NCBI RefSeq assembly: GCF_023856365.1
Contig: NW_026042414.1
Span: 124,001-188,000, forward strand
Length of the DNA: 64,000 nucleotides
From: Brienomyrus brachyistius
Taxonomy: Eukaryota > Chordata > Actinopteri > Osteoglossiformes > Mormyridae
Direction: 5' to 3'
Part shown: positions 35,716-47,300 of the stretch, piece after piece
Numbering within the stretch: the first letter of the stretch is position 1
Layout of the letters: every line of letters begins with the position of its first letter
Notes under the pieces: generated by a model
Seen by the model: the letters and a program-made list of their open reading frames with translations, nothing else
What the model was told of the DNA's origin: nothing
Databases searched by the model: none
Program-made: the position numbers and the translations under genes

Positions 35716-36139
35716 TAAGTTTAGCGCTCATACTTCCGTCCATATGTTTAAGACCCACCTTGGCTGACTTAGCTGACATGTCCTGATTTCATAATCTTCA
35801 AATTTGTAATCTTTTCTCCTTCATCTAACTCCATGTTTTTAACTTCTTGTCATTTTCTTGCCGTTTGACTCATAGAAAATTATCAGACTTAAATGACACG
35901 TCAGCCTGTGCAGACAGCGATTTCAATGTTTTAATAAATTGGCCAGCAGGTGGGGGCAGTGCTCAATTTCATTAATGCCATTCCGAAAACTTTCAGGCTT
36001 TATGTCTTAATGAACAGCCTAGAAAAGGACAAAGCATTATATTACTGATGCATACAGCAGATCCCCAACTCAGGCTGTGTTGCATATTCTTAACAGTGCT
36101 ACAGTATGTTCACACAGCCAGTACAAACAAACTTGCAAG
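35716..36139. other. No gene recognised
   Basis: No motif-bearing frame on either strand. Confidence 0.45.
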
Positions 36140-36147
36140 ATCTAGAC

Positions 36148-36452
36148 CAGGGGTCACCAACCTTTTTAAAACGGAGAGCTACTTCACGGGTACTGAGCCA
36201 TACGAAGTTTGATATCAGTTTTAAACGCCCTCCTAAACATGTCTAAACTTCATGCATGATAAACATGTTTTAAATGCTTTTTTATATTCAATTTCAAATC
36301 TATATAAATGCAAATGTGATAGATTAGAAACAGGACAAAATTAAATTTTAGATGATGTTCGCTGGTGAGTTGTGCTATTTTATAGAACAGGTCCACGGGC
36401 AACTCATGTGGTCATTGGGGGCATCCTTGGGGCACCATGTTGGTGACCCCTT
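36148..36452. mobile_element. hAT-type MITE, 305 bp
   Basis: Termini CAGGGGTCACCAAC and GTTGGTGACCCCTT are inverted repeats with one end mismatch. ATCTAGAC is duplicated exactly at 36140-36147 and 36453-36460 (8 bp, as for hAT). No coding capacity. Confidence 0.9.
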
Positions 36453-36733
36453 ATCTAGACCTACCACATCAGGTAGGAAGGTGCCTATTTCTACCAACTA
36501 TTCAGACCATCAGACCCAAACCATACATTCAGTCATGCACAGGCACTCCACCAGAGGGCTCTACATTCTGTCCTACATCTGCTCACCTGTTAGACCCACA
36601 CTCAGTCTCCATCCTGATTTCTACCTACTACTCGGACTATCTCACCAAAACCAGTCCTGTGGCCTGTTCTATGAAGCGGGGTTACTGGCTTATTGGGGAA
36701 ACTTGTCGGATTTCTTGATCGGGACCTTCAACT

Positions 36734-36875
36734 GCTCTGCCATAGAGAGCATCCTAACATGCTGCCTTACGGTCTGGTATGCGGGCTGCTGGTGGCCTCC
36801 TACCGCTCTGCCATAGAGAGCATCCTAACATACGGCCTTACGGTGTGGTATTCGGGCTGCTGGTGGCCTCTATGA
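36734..36875 (+). repeat. 71-bp tandem duplication within a LINE reverse-transcriptase fragment
   Basis: Units 36734-36804 and 36805-36875 are about 90% alike. Each encodes SAIESILT followed by a VWY and GCWWP block of Rex1-type reverse transcriptases. The frame stays open across both units (36693-36875). No other part of the LINE is convincing nearby. Confidence 0.7.
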
Positions 36876-37194
36876 CTTTTTTTGTAGACAGTCCATCTGT
36901 GTGGTGCTGTTTGCACGAATTGTTTTGGGAAATGCACTTACAGTTTTGCAGATGTTAAGGGTGATTCCAGAAATGCATCAAAGCAACTGAGGAACTGCAA
37001 TGTCACTGTACAGTTACTTATAATGGGCGCCAATGTAATGTGTAGAGTGGCAAATAAACTGATTCACCATTTACTCTCATGTACATCACTTAAAATGCTT
37101 GTTTTAAATGCAAATGTGTGAATGTAAATCTAAGCAGTAAAGCTACAATTTACATTCTGTTTGCATGGTGGAAAGAACATTTAATCTGCCTTTT

Positions 37195-37437
37195 AAGTGT
37201 GATTAGAAGATCTAATGCCTGTGTGCTTGTAATAAGATGGTCGCTGGTTCAAACCCAGCCACAGCACATCTCTGCGTCCTTGAGCGAGGCCCTTAACCCC
37301 CAGCTCACTGGGCATCACTATGGGTGGCTGCCCTTCGCAGACAACTTACTCTGTTTACTCTAAAAAAAAGAGAGCAAGTTGAGAGAGAAGTTAAGACAAT
37401 TTCTCCACAGGGACCAATAAAGTATCAATTATTATTA
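37195..37437 (+). repeat. tRNA-derived SINE with AATAAAGTA tail, copy 1
   Basis: GCTGGTTCAAACCC resembles a B box. TCCTTGAGCGAGGCCCTTAA and the tail CCAATAAAGTATCAATTATT mark a common fish SINE. A second copy lies at 61.5 kb. Confidence 0.8.
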
Positions 37438-37817
37438 CTGTATGAGAGACTGTCTAATATCAGATAGATAACAGACTCATACTGTGCTGAGCTTGTCTGA
37501 GAGAGATGATTAGCAAATGCTCTCCCACAGTATCTCAGCACTCTGTACAAAGAACTTTATATGCTCAGTATCTGCTCCTGTTTATCTAATTGTTCTCATT
37601 TTAACTGGATGTTAAGGAGTAAATTAATAAACGTCATGTAAGTGCACATTAAAATGCTTTTTCACTGTTACTTAAGTTCCCATGTGAACAGCCAATCAGA
37701 TCAGCCTGATGTGTGTCTCTCTGTTTCCTCTCTGTTTCCTGCCCTTTCATCCCGACCACGACCATGATCTCTCACTTAGCAGCAGAGCAGTTTATTCTAA
37801 ACAGTGGAAGCACAAAA

Positions 37818-38367
37818 ATGTTCAGACTCTTTGGTCTTCTCATTTTCATTAGTAAGGCCCTATAATATAAATTATTTTGGGATTTTAATATTTTCATTTA
37901 TCTGTATGATGTGATCAGTGGAATTTGGCCATTTAATCTGCATCATAGTTAATAGTTATTTAGATTACTATTATATGTCTTATTTGATTATGATTTTTTT
38001 TGTTTTTCTGTTTTTGCAGACACTGCACTGACTACAGATGTTGTTCAGCCCAGTCACCTGATGAGGGTTCAGCTTGGAGACAGTGTGACCCTGACATGCT
38101 TCTGTCAAGGAGAAACAACTTTTGTTACTTTGTTTAAGCAAGCTGTTGGTCGGAAGCCCCAGCCCATGGCGAAAGCACTTCTCTACGTACCTGGTGAATT
38201 TTACAAGGAATATAAAAGCATAAAACGTTACTCCTTACTGAATGCAGAGGGGAGTTTTAACCTCACTATTTCTAACGTGGAGCCGTCAGATTCTGCAGTG
38301 TATTATTGTGCTGCTGTGTTTCTTCATGAGGTCACCTTCGGGAATGGAACCTTTGTCATAATCACAG
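37818..38367 (+). CDS. nitr: NITR leader exon and V-domain exon
   Basis: ATG at 37818 starts a hydrophobic leader MFRLFGLLIFI, cut by a phase-1 intron at 37851. The V exon (38020-38367) has the first cysteine in SVTLTCFC, the second in SDSAVYYCAA, and a J-like FGNGT fused in the same exon, so no rearrangement is needed. The expected core Trp of a W-Y-K-Q motif is replaced: the sequence reads FVTLFKQAVG. The acceptor is a good polypyrimidine tract ending TTTTTGCAG, and the donor is GTAAAT. Confidence 0.88.
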
Positions 38368-41300
38368 GTAAATGAGATTCCAACTATTTTCATATTTGCT
38401 TTATTATAATGTCAGTAAGATTATTCCCTGCAAAATAATTTTGACAGTTTAGTTGTTTGTCAATATAAAATTAGCAAAGATACCTTATTGTCTGCTTTGT
38501 TCCATAAATGTTTTTCTAAACATCAAACAAAAATCATTCATTATTATTATTATTATTATTATTATACAATTTGTTGCATTTTGCTTGCTGTCAGCCAAAA
38601 GCCTAACCTTCTCTTTATACAGATGTTAATGTTACACATTGCAGCCTCTTTAAAACAAATAACATAAAAAAATGTTTGAGTTGTTATATACAGTATAGGA
38701 CTGTGCAAAAATCTTAAGCAACAAAAGAAAATTATTTTTGACGTTATTTATCTGAGCAGTCAGTGTGTATTCACTCTGAAAAAAAAAATGCATGATTTAA
38801 CATATGAACTAGGGATGTGCACCATTCAGAACTGATTTGAGAATGAAATTCTCAAATACGTATCCTAAAATTCAGGATTTTGAATACATATATGAACTTG
38901 AATTTCAGTTCATTTTGTTAATCTGAATTACATTTGAATTGTGGTTGAAAACAGGTTGTGGCATTGAAATTTATATTTGAATTTAAAGAAGAAGAACGAA
39001 AAAGGGTTTGGATTCAAATTCAAGTTCATATACGTACTGTAGGTGTAGCTTTTAACTAAAATATGAACTTTAATTTAAATATGAATTATACATAAACACA
39101 TTAACATTGTTATACATCATTGTTATAAAAATGTCGTTTTGTAAAGAATGAAATAATGCAACATTTGAAGTGTCACCTAAAATAATAATTATACTGTCAT
39201 TTTGTGCACCATGGTGGATCTGCTCATAGGAAGAGCTGAGTGTCTCTCCTTAAAAGTCAGTGTTGGCTGCAGTGACGGCAGTTTCTAACCTAAGAAACGT
39301 CCCTGTTGGGGAAAGCGCCCGGCGTTTCCACCCCAACTCCACATTTATGAGACACACACAGGTTACAGTTTTACTTGCAAGGGTACCCACACTCTCTGCA
39401 ATGCAAACTACAGCAGAATGTGTTACAAAGGGTGGTTCCCCTTGTCTTCTTTATTTATAGTCAATGGGGGGCGCAAGAGAGGGAAGTGAGATTCTTATCT
39501 AAGTAGGCAGCTGTTAACCACCTACTTAGAGTACAATAGCTAAGAGTATGTGGCTAGAAGATAAGAAATAACGTATACATATATATTTACACTCATTGCT
39601 GATCATACAGAAATGATTAACAACTGTTTCTTCAACCTAACAGTCCCTCCTGTTTATCATGACAGTATGATCAGAAGCATCAACATTGTACAAGTTGCAA
39701 AAGCACTTTAGGTACAACCTTCATTTAGACCACATTGTCATTATCCTGGAAAACATTTAATTCCGGTTCTTCAGGTCCGAGCCATGCACGGGTGCTTTCG
39801 GCTCGGCCGTCATTATGAATTATATGTCTTCTTCATCGCCATCGCTGGAAACAGGCTCTGTCTCTATAGTTTGGGTAAGGGAGAGAAACATTGTACTGCG
39901 TGTCCGAAAAGCAGCGTTAAGAGCTTGATTAATAAACATTTTCAAACATGGTATAACAGTAATAAAACAACAGAAAAATAAAATGAAAAACAAAAGAAAA
40001 TATAAGTGAAACATTACTTTGATATCCTATACCTGCAGAAGATATTCATAGCTCTGCCATACACCGTAGGTCCTTCACTATGAGTGAGCATTACTGAACA
40101 AACATAGCAATTTGTCACATTTTTCGCTGTTACAGTATCATGTACATATCGGTACCAGTAGTTTTGCATAAATGGATGTGAGTGGTCAGCGGGCAACGGG
40201 CGTAGATGGAAGTCATCATGGGTCCATCGCCGTAGGTGCTGTAATGGAGCTGGTGAGAGCCAGGACAACCATACAAGTCCTACAACAAGAATGACCCCTA
40301 GAGTCACTTTACCACATCCCCACCCTATCAGGGCCATCCTAAATAGAGTGCAGCTCAGTTGTTTTCTTCACCGGGTTGAGACAACAGCACCCTATTGGTT
40401 ACTGTGCCTTTGTAGCGGACTTCCACTGCTACTCTGTTGCTGAGGCCTCTGATAAGGGCTTGATGGGTTTACAGTGACTTTTGTGTATCCAGGAAGGTCG
40501 TTCTGCGATCTTTACTGCTGTTGGTGTTGTAAGGAGGACTTGATAAGGACCGTCCCACCGAGGTGTGCTCCAATCTTTCCGCAACAGGACCTTGACCAGG
40601 ACCCAATCTCCCGGCTGCAAGTTATCCTGTTGAGTAGAAACAGAATTTACCGGCAGACTACTGGGGCTATGTTTTTGTTGTGATGTTAGTAGTTTACGCA
40701 TCCAATCGGCCAGCGTATTTTCTCGGTCTGCTTTTTCTATGTCATTCATTTCAGTTGCTAGGGGAAATGGTCTACCATACACTATTTCAAAAGGTGTTAA
40801 TCCTGCAGGAGTGGGAGTTATTCTCATCCATAATTTTACTAGAGACAAACATTCTGGCCACGGCCTTTTTGTCTCTTCCACTGTCTTTCTTAGCCTTGTT
40901 TTAATAGTGCCGTTGGTCCTTTCCACTAAGCCTGCGCTCTGAGGGTGATACGCACAATGATTCTTAAGCGTAAAACCTAATGCTTGTGAGCAAAGGGACA
41001 TAGTCTGATTTACAAAATGAGTCCCATTGTCTGATCTTATAATATGAGGTATGCCATAGGTAGGGAAATAATGGCTTACCAAACATTTTGCAACGGTCAT
41101 TGCATCACAATGCTTTACAGGGTATATTTCTACCCACTTAGAAAAGGTGTCTATAATAACTAGACAGTATTTCTTTCCTTGTGACCAAGATAATTCAATA
41201 AAATCCATATGTACAACTTGAAACGGATACTCAGCTGTGGGGAACTGGCCACGTTTTGGTCTGATGTTTCCTTGTGCATTGTGTTTACAACAAATTAAGC

Positions 41301-44300
41301 ATGTCCTACAAAATTGTTTTGCATAATCAGAAAAATTTATAGCATAGAAATATTGTTGTATGATATGTACCATCCCTCCTGTTGAGACATGAGTATTTCC
41401 ATGGCTCACCAAAGCAGCTGTTTTGTATAAATTTTTTGGTAGGATGGGCTTGTCATTCATATAGTAAACTTTCTCTCGTTGTATTGCTCCTCTTTTGATC
41501 CAACTTTGTACTTCTATTTTAGGAGCATGAATCTGTGCATCACATAGCACATCGCTATCTATAAAAAGAATGTCTGCCACTGATAAGGTAGGTTGTTTCA
41601 GTGCCGCTTCTTTGGCGGTTTTATCTGCAAAACTATTTCCTGCGGTTTCTGCAGAGTCATCAGTCTGGTGTGCTTTGCATTTGCACAGTGCAAAGTGAGT
41701 CGGTAAATGCACAACGTCTAATAATCTAAGTAGCAAATTTGTATGAGTAAGAGATGTGCCCTGTGATGTTCTAAAACCTCTATTTTTCCAGACTCTTGCA
41801 TGGTGATGGACAGCTGCAAACACATATTGACTATCAGTGTAGATAGTAAGTGACTTGTTCTTGAACAGTTCACATGCCCTGATCACAGCATAGAGTTCAG
41901 CCGCTTGTGCTGAACAAGTAGAAGGGAGTGCATTGGCTTCTAACACTTCAGTAGATGTAACTACAGCATACCCAACTTTATTTTTTCCCATATCATTTTT
42001 TGATGCTGAGCCATCTACATAAACAACTTCTGATCCTGGTATAAAAGTTTGCAGAATATCTGCTCTTGGTTTTGTTTGTTCTTCTATTGTTGCTTTGCAA
42101 GAATGTGGCTCCCCATCCTCTGCGGTGGGGAGGAGCGTGCTAGGGTTCAATAGGCCACACCGCTGAAGTTCAATGTTAGGTTGTGAGAGCAAAAGTGACA
42201 CTAAGGTAAGATGTCTTGTATGTGTTAAGAATGGAAGCGGTGTCTGCAACAAGATTAGAGACACAGAATGAGGAACTTTAAGTATGAGGGGGTGACAAAG
42301 TACCAATTCTGCTGATACCTTTACTGCTTCTGCAGCAGCTGCACATGCCTGTAAACACTGTGGAAAGCCAGCTGCTACTGCATCTAATCGTTTTGAATAG
42401 AATGCTAACGGTCTCTCTTTTGCTCCGAATGGCTGTGTTAATACTGCTTTCATATAACCTTGATTAGCATCTACACATAGGGTGAATGGTTGTTGATAAT
42501 CTGGTAGAGCAAGGGTCACATTGGTTTGCAACATTCTTTTTAAATTTGTAAAAGCATTTTCTCCGTCCTCAGTCCATTGTATTTTGTCCTTTAGAGTCAT
42601 CTCCTTCCCGTATATTAAATTTTGCAAAGGTTGAACTAGAAAAGCATAATCTGGTAACCATTCTCTACAATAATTGCAGAGCCCTAAAAAGGACATCATC
42701 TGTTGTTTAGTCTGTGGTTTAGGTGCTTCCTGTATAGCTTGTTTCCTTATCTCTAGCAGCGAGCGACCTTTTTGTGAAAGGTTATGCCCTAAATAGACAA
42801 CTGTCTTTTTGCAATACTGCAACTTCTGTTTAGAAGCTTTATGTCCAGTATTGTATAAATGCTGAAGCACAGTTAGGGTAGTTTCTTTGCAATGTTGTTC
42901 TGAATCTGCTGCTATTAAGATATCATCCACGTATAGTAATACCTGACTATGTGATGGTATTTCACAGGTACTCATAGAGTATCTAAGGGCCATGGTATAT
43001 ACATGTGGACTTTCAGAAAATCCCTGAGGGAGTCTAGTATATGTATATTTTTTCCCTTTATAGGTAAATCCAAATAAATGTTGAGAATCAGGGTGCAATG
43101 GTACTGAGAAAAATGCATTACTAAGATCCACTACTGAGAAGTAGCTTTTATCAGGAGTCAATGAGTTGAGCAATAAGTGTGGGTTAGGCACGTCTGGTGC
43201 TGCATGTTGCACTATGTTATTAACCGGTCTTAAATCCTGCACCATGCGCCATTTCCCTGTATGTCCCTTCTGGACTGGAAAGATAGGAGTGTTGCAAGTG
43301 GCTTCAGGAGCCTCTCGCAATATTCCTGATGCTAACATGTCTTGCACTACAGGGGCTATACCTTTTTCTGCTTCAGGTTTTAATGGGTATTGCCTAACTA
43401 CCGGACGGTGTTCTGATTTCACAATTACTTTGTAAGGTGGAAACCCCTTTACCAGCCCTACATCAGTGGGGGAGGACGACCACAACCCTTCTGGGAGGCG
43501 ATCTAGATCTGGACATGATCCCTCCTCCAGGGTTGAAAAAATTTGTCAGGTTGGGTCCTTTAAGTGTGTGGTGGGAGTGGTTTGAACTCTCCATCCCAAA
43601 GGAAACCGCCACACATTGTGTTTCTCATCATAGCTCCAACAGGAGCCAGATACGGGTTGGTAGTCATTGTAACTGTGCATAGAATCTCGTAAGAACATCT
43701 CTACATCTCTCCACTGCATCTGGGGTGGTTTTGAAAGAGATACGTGTGGTGTTCTCTCTCTAAATACAGCCTGTTGCTTGTTAGATAAAATGACTGAGGC
43801 TGCTGAAAACCCAGTGGTGGGGTTAACATACATATGTTGTAAGGTAATACAAGTGTCTTGGAGGGCATGAAACGTTTTGTCATAGACATAATCTGGTCCA
43901 AGGGTGTCTTTGTACCACATAGTGACGTGTAAGGCATCGTCAGGCATGAACTGGGCCTGTCTAGGGGACTGCTTTTCTCTAGTTTTCCGCAATAATTCTC
44001 GTGTCTGTGCAGTTCCCCCTAGGTCCAGAGACCAGTAATATTGTGGTGTTGTGGTTCCTTGCACAACATAAGCTTCTTCATTTACGATTGCTTTCATGCC
44101 AGTGGCTGTGGCAACTACGCTAATGCCCATTTGTACCATAAGGTCTCGGCCTAACAAGTTAACAGGACAAGAAGGGCTTATTAACACCTGTGCTTGACAT
44201 TCAAGTCCAGTTTCCTTATCTTTTACTGCAACTGGGTTTGTTAACTGATGTCTGTCTGTCTGACCTCCTGCCGTTTTTATATTTATGACTGATGAAGAAT

Positions 44301-47300
44301 ATGTGACTCCGGGAGGACTGGAGGTTAGGACAGTCCTACATGCTCCAGTGTCACACAGACATTCATATACTTTGCCGTTTATGACTAACTTCCGACTTGG
44401 CAAGGTTTCCCACTGCCTTTCTGCTAATAACTGACACACTGCTTGTAAATCTATTTCCTTATCTAAAAGGTCTTGTAAAGTGACCTCCGTTTCCTTTCTT
44501 AAAATCACCTCTGTTTTGCCTCGGATGGTGTCGGTAACAGGGGCCTCCGAGGGGGGTCATTGATCATTGTTTTCAATGGAGTTTGGGTTATATGGTTGTT
44601 TCCCTACTCTACAATTCCTAGCTAAGTGTCCAGGTTTCCTGCATGTCCAGCAAATGTTATCTTGCTGAGACGAATTCCTGTAATTGTTTCTGAAAACACC
44701 TCTCCCCCTTCCTCGGCCTCTTGACCTTCCTCTGAATCCTCCCCTCCCCGGAGGATTCATTTGCACTAGCGCTACTACTTCTGAGGCGCTGAATATTGTG
44801 TCTGTCTTTTCCTGTTTCTGCGCTTTCTGCGCGTGTTGAGCATATTATAGTGCTTGTTGGACTGAACCAGTATTCTGATGTACCCAATGTTTGTCAAGAT
44901 ATTTTCGCAATTCGGGCTTTAGGCCTGCGACAAAAGCTCGTTTTAGCTGTTGTTGGTACACTCCTACTGCCTCTTCATCAAATGGGATCCCTGAGTTTCC
45001 TCTAAATACAACTCTCATTCTATCCATAAAATCCTCAGGTTCCTCTCCATCTTTTTGTTTACATTGCGCTATTCGTCCATAGTCTGCGCGTCTTACGAAG
45101 GCTGTCTCTACCCTGTTTCGCAAGTCTCGTAATGCTTGTATGAGTTCCTGCGAGTCATGTGCTAAGACTTCATCATTATTACCATGTCCTGTGAAGTCTC
45201 CCGCTACACGTCCCCATATTTGGGTAAACAACTGTCTGAGACATCTATACATTTCCCTGCCGTTCAAATGAAAACTACTTTGTAATTCTAGGATGGCAGT
45301 CCAAAACTCGGGTACCCCTTCTTCAACCGGGGGTATTCCTTTTAAAGCCGCTGTTCTATCCTCAGCGGTCCAGGGTCTATATACTAACATAGTTTCGGGT
45401 CCTGCATTATTTGGGCCTCGATTTGGATTTGCCACTTCTACGAGTGGACACACCAAATCATTCTCCCAGTCTTCCTGTTCTGTGTCATTTTTTGGATGCC
45501 AGCGTACTTTACTTGTCTCCAGATCCTTTAACGGATACAGAGAAGGGTTAGACCCTCGGGTCATCATTCGAGATGATTCCCCTCCTCCTATTTGTCGTCT
45601 ATTTACAGCTGGAACTGGTGCAGGCGCAATCATTGGAATTTGTGGGGGCAGTAAGGGAACTGGAGCGGCAGAAGATTTTGTTGCCGTCTCCTCATCTAGT
45701 GTAATTAAAGTCGCCTGTAATTTTTTCTCCTTATTTCCCTTTTTTTGCTGTCTTTTATTATCTCTTAATTTACTCTGTTCTAACCATGCATCAGAAAAAA
45801 CATATTCTTTTTTTCTGTCTTTACCTTCTTTCTTATTGGTAGTCTGTAACATCTCCAGTTTTAAGTTTCCCTGTAATTTTAATATATCTGGAGTGTGGAG
45901 TTTTCCTTCAAACCCATGTTTTTTTCCTCCATCTCTGACTACTTATTTGTCCTGATCCTGGCTTATATCCTTCCATAAACTTCTCATCTCCCTCTAGTTC
46001 CATTTGTTTACTTTGATTCTTCCCCATTGTTACCTTTTAATGGATACACTACAAAAAATAAAAAATCCTAAAAGCAAGTCTCTGGCATGAGACCTCAGGA
46101 GGACACTAACACGGCCTTCTACTGCTCCCTATTAGAGCAGCGGTGTTAGTTTTCAGGGATGAAACCCGTCCTTGATCCTTCAGTCACCAGTATGTTGTTG
46201 CTTTTAGGGTGGATCGTGTAGGTTAATCTAAAACCTATAAAAACACATCCACATACAACACTGTATATATTTCCAACAACGCCTACTTTCTCTCCCGGTT
46301 AATTTCGGCTAACCTCAACCACATGCATGTCTTGGCCACCTACTTATTTAGGTGCCGTATCTCTCACTTGGCCACCTACTCACTTAGGTGCCATATCTCT
46401 CACCTGTATAGTGTGCTCTCTGATCCGTCACCGAGGTCCTTCAGACATCACCAGACGTCGAGCGCAGTTCTAACCACCGGCCTGATGACGAATTCACATC
46501 ACAGGTCTTTCTTGCACCCGACTTCGAGTGGCTGTCGACAGACTTCGGTGTCGCTTCTCTCGGCGTACTGGAGACGTCTTCGGGGTTCCTCGGATCCGGC
46601 TCGAAGGACCAAATTCTATGTTGGGGAAAGCGCCCGGCGTTTCCACCCCAACTCCACATTTATGAGACACACACAGGTTACAGTTTTACTTGCAAGGGTA
46701 CCCACACTCTCTGCAATGCAAACTACAGCAGAATGTGTTACAAAGGGTGGTTCCCCTTGTCTTCTTTATTTATAGTCAATGGGGGGCGCAAGAGAGGGAA
46801 GTGAGATTCTTATCTAAGTAGGCAGCTGTTAACCACCTACTTAGAGTACAATAGCTAAGAGTATGTGGCTAGAAGATAAGAAATAACGTATACATATATA
46901 TTTACACTCATTGCTGATCATACAGAAATGATTAACAACTGTTTCTTCAACCTAACAGTCCCAAACACTTTTCCTGCATCAAAAGTCAAACTAGTCCCTA
47001 TTCCTGCCATGAAAGGTTCACATAATGTCACCGATACCTGAACCAACCATGTTTATCAGAGGATGCCAACCCTTTGGCTGCAGCTTTCTCTGCACACGCT
47101 GAGAGAGTCTTCAGTGTAGCAGGAAAAGATTTCAGGCCAGAAGATTGCAAATTAAATCATGAAACCTTTGAAGATATTATGCTGAATAAATGTAATAATA
47201 ATGAAAAATTAGCAATGTGTATTGGAATAAAGCATAATTGTATTTGCCATGACGTTTTGCTTTTCGCTGTAGTGCTATGGTTGAACGGAAAAACTTACTT

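Larger units (their letters stand above)
39304..46957 (-). mobile_element. Endogenous retrovirus (class I, gamma/epsilon-like), env-deleted, in the NITR intron
   Basis: A 7654-bp provirus, antisense to the receptor. Two 339-bp LTRs look identical. GTCCC stands outside both (39299-39303, 46958-46962) as a 5-bp target duplication. Order on the minus strand: LTR, primer binding site, leader, gag, protease, a 2H-like region, reverse transcriptase, RNase H, integrase with GPY-type end, env remnant, polypurine tract, LTR. Gag and pol share a frame and are separated by UGA, as expected of class I viruses with stop readthrough. Breaks: register change in gag, TAA at 44845, TGA at 43546, and a large env deletion. 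Identical LTRs imply a very recent insertion, so these breaks may have been inherited from the RNA that was copied. Confidence 0.93.
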
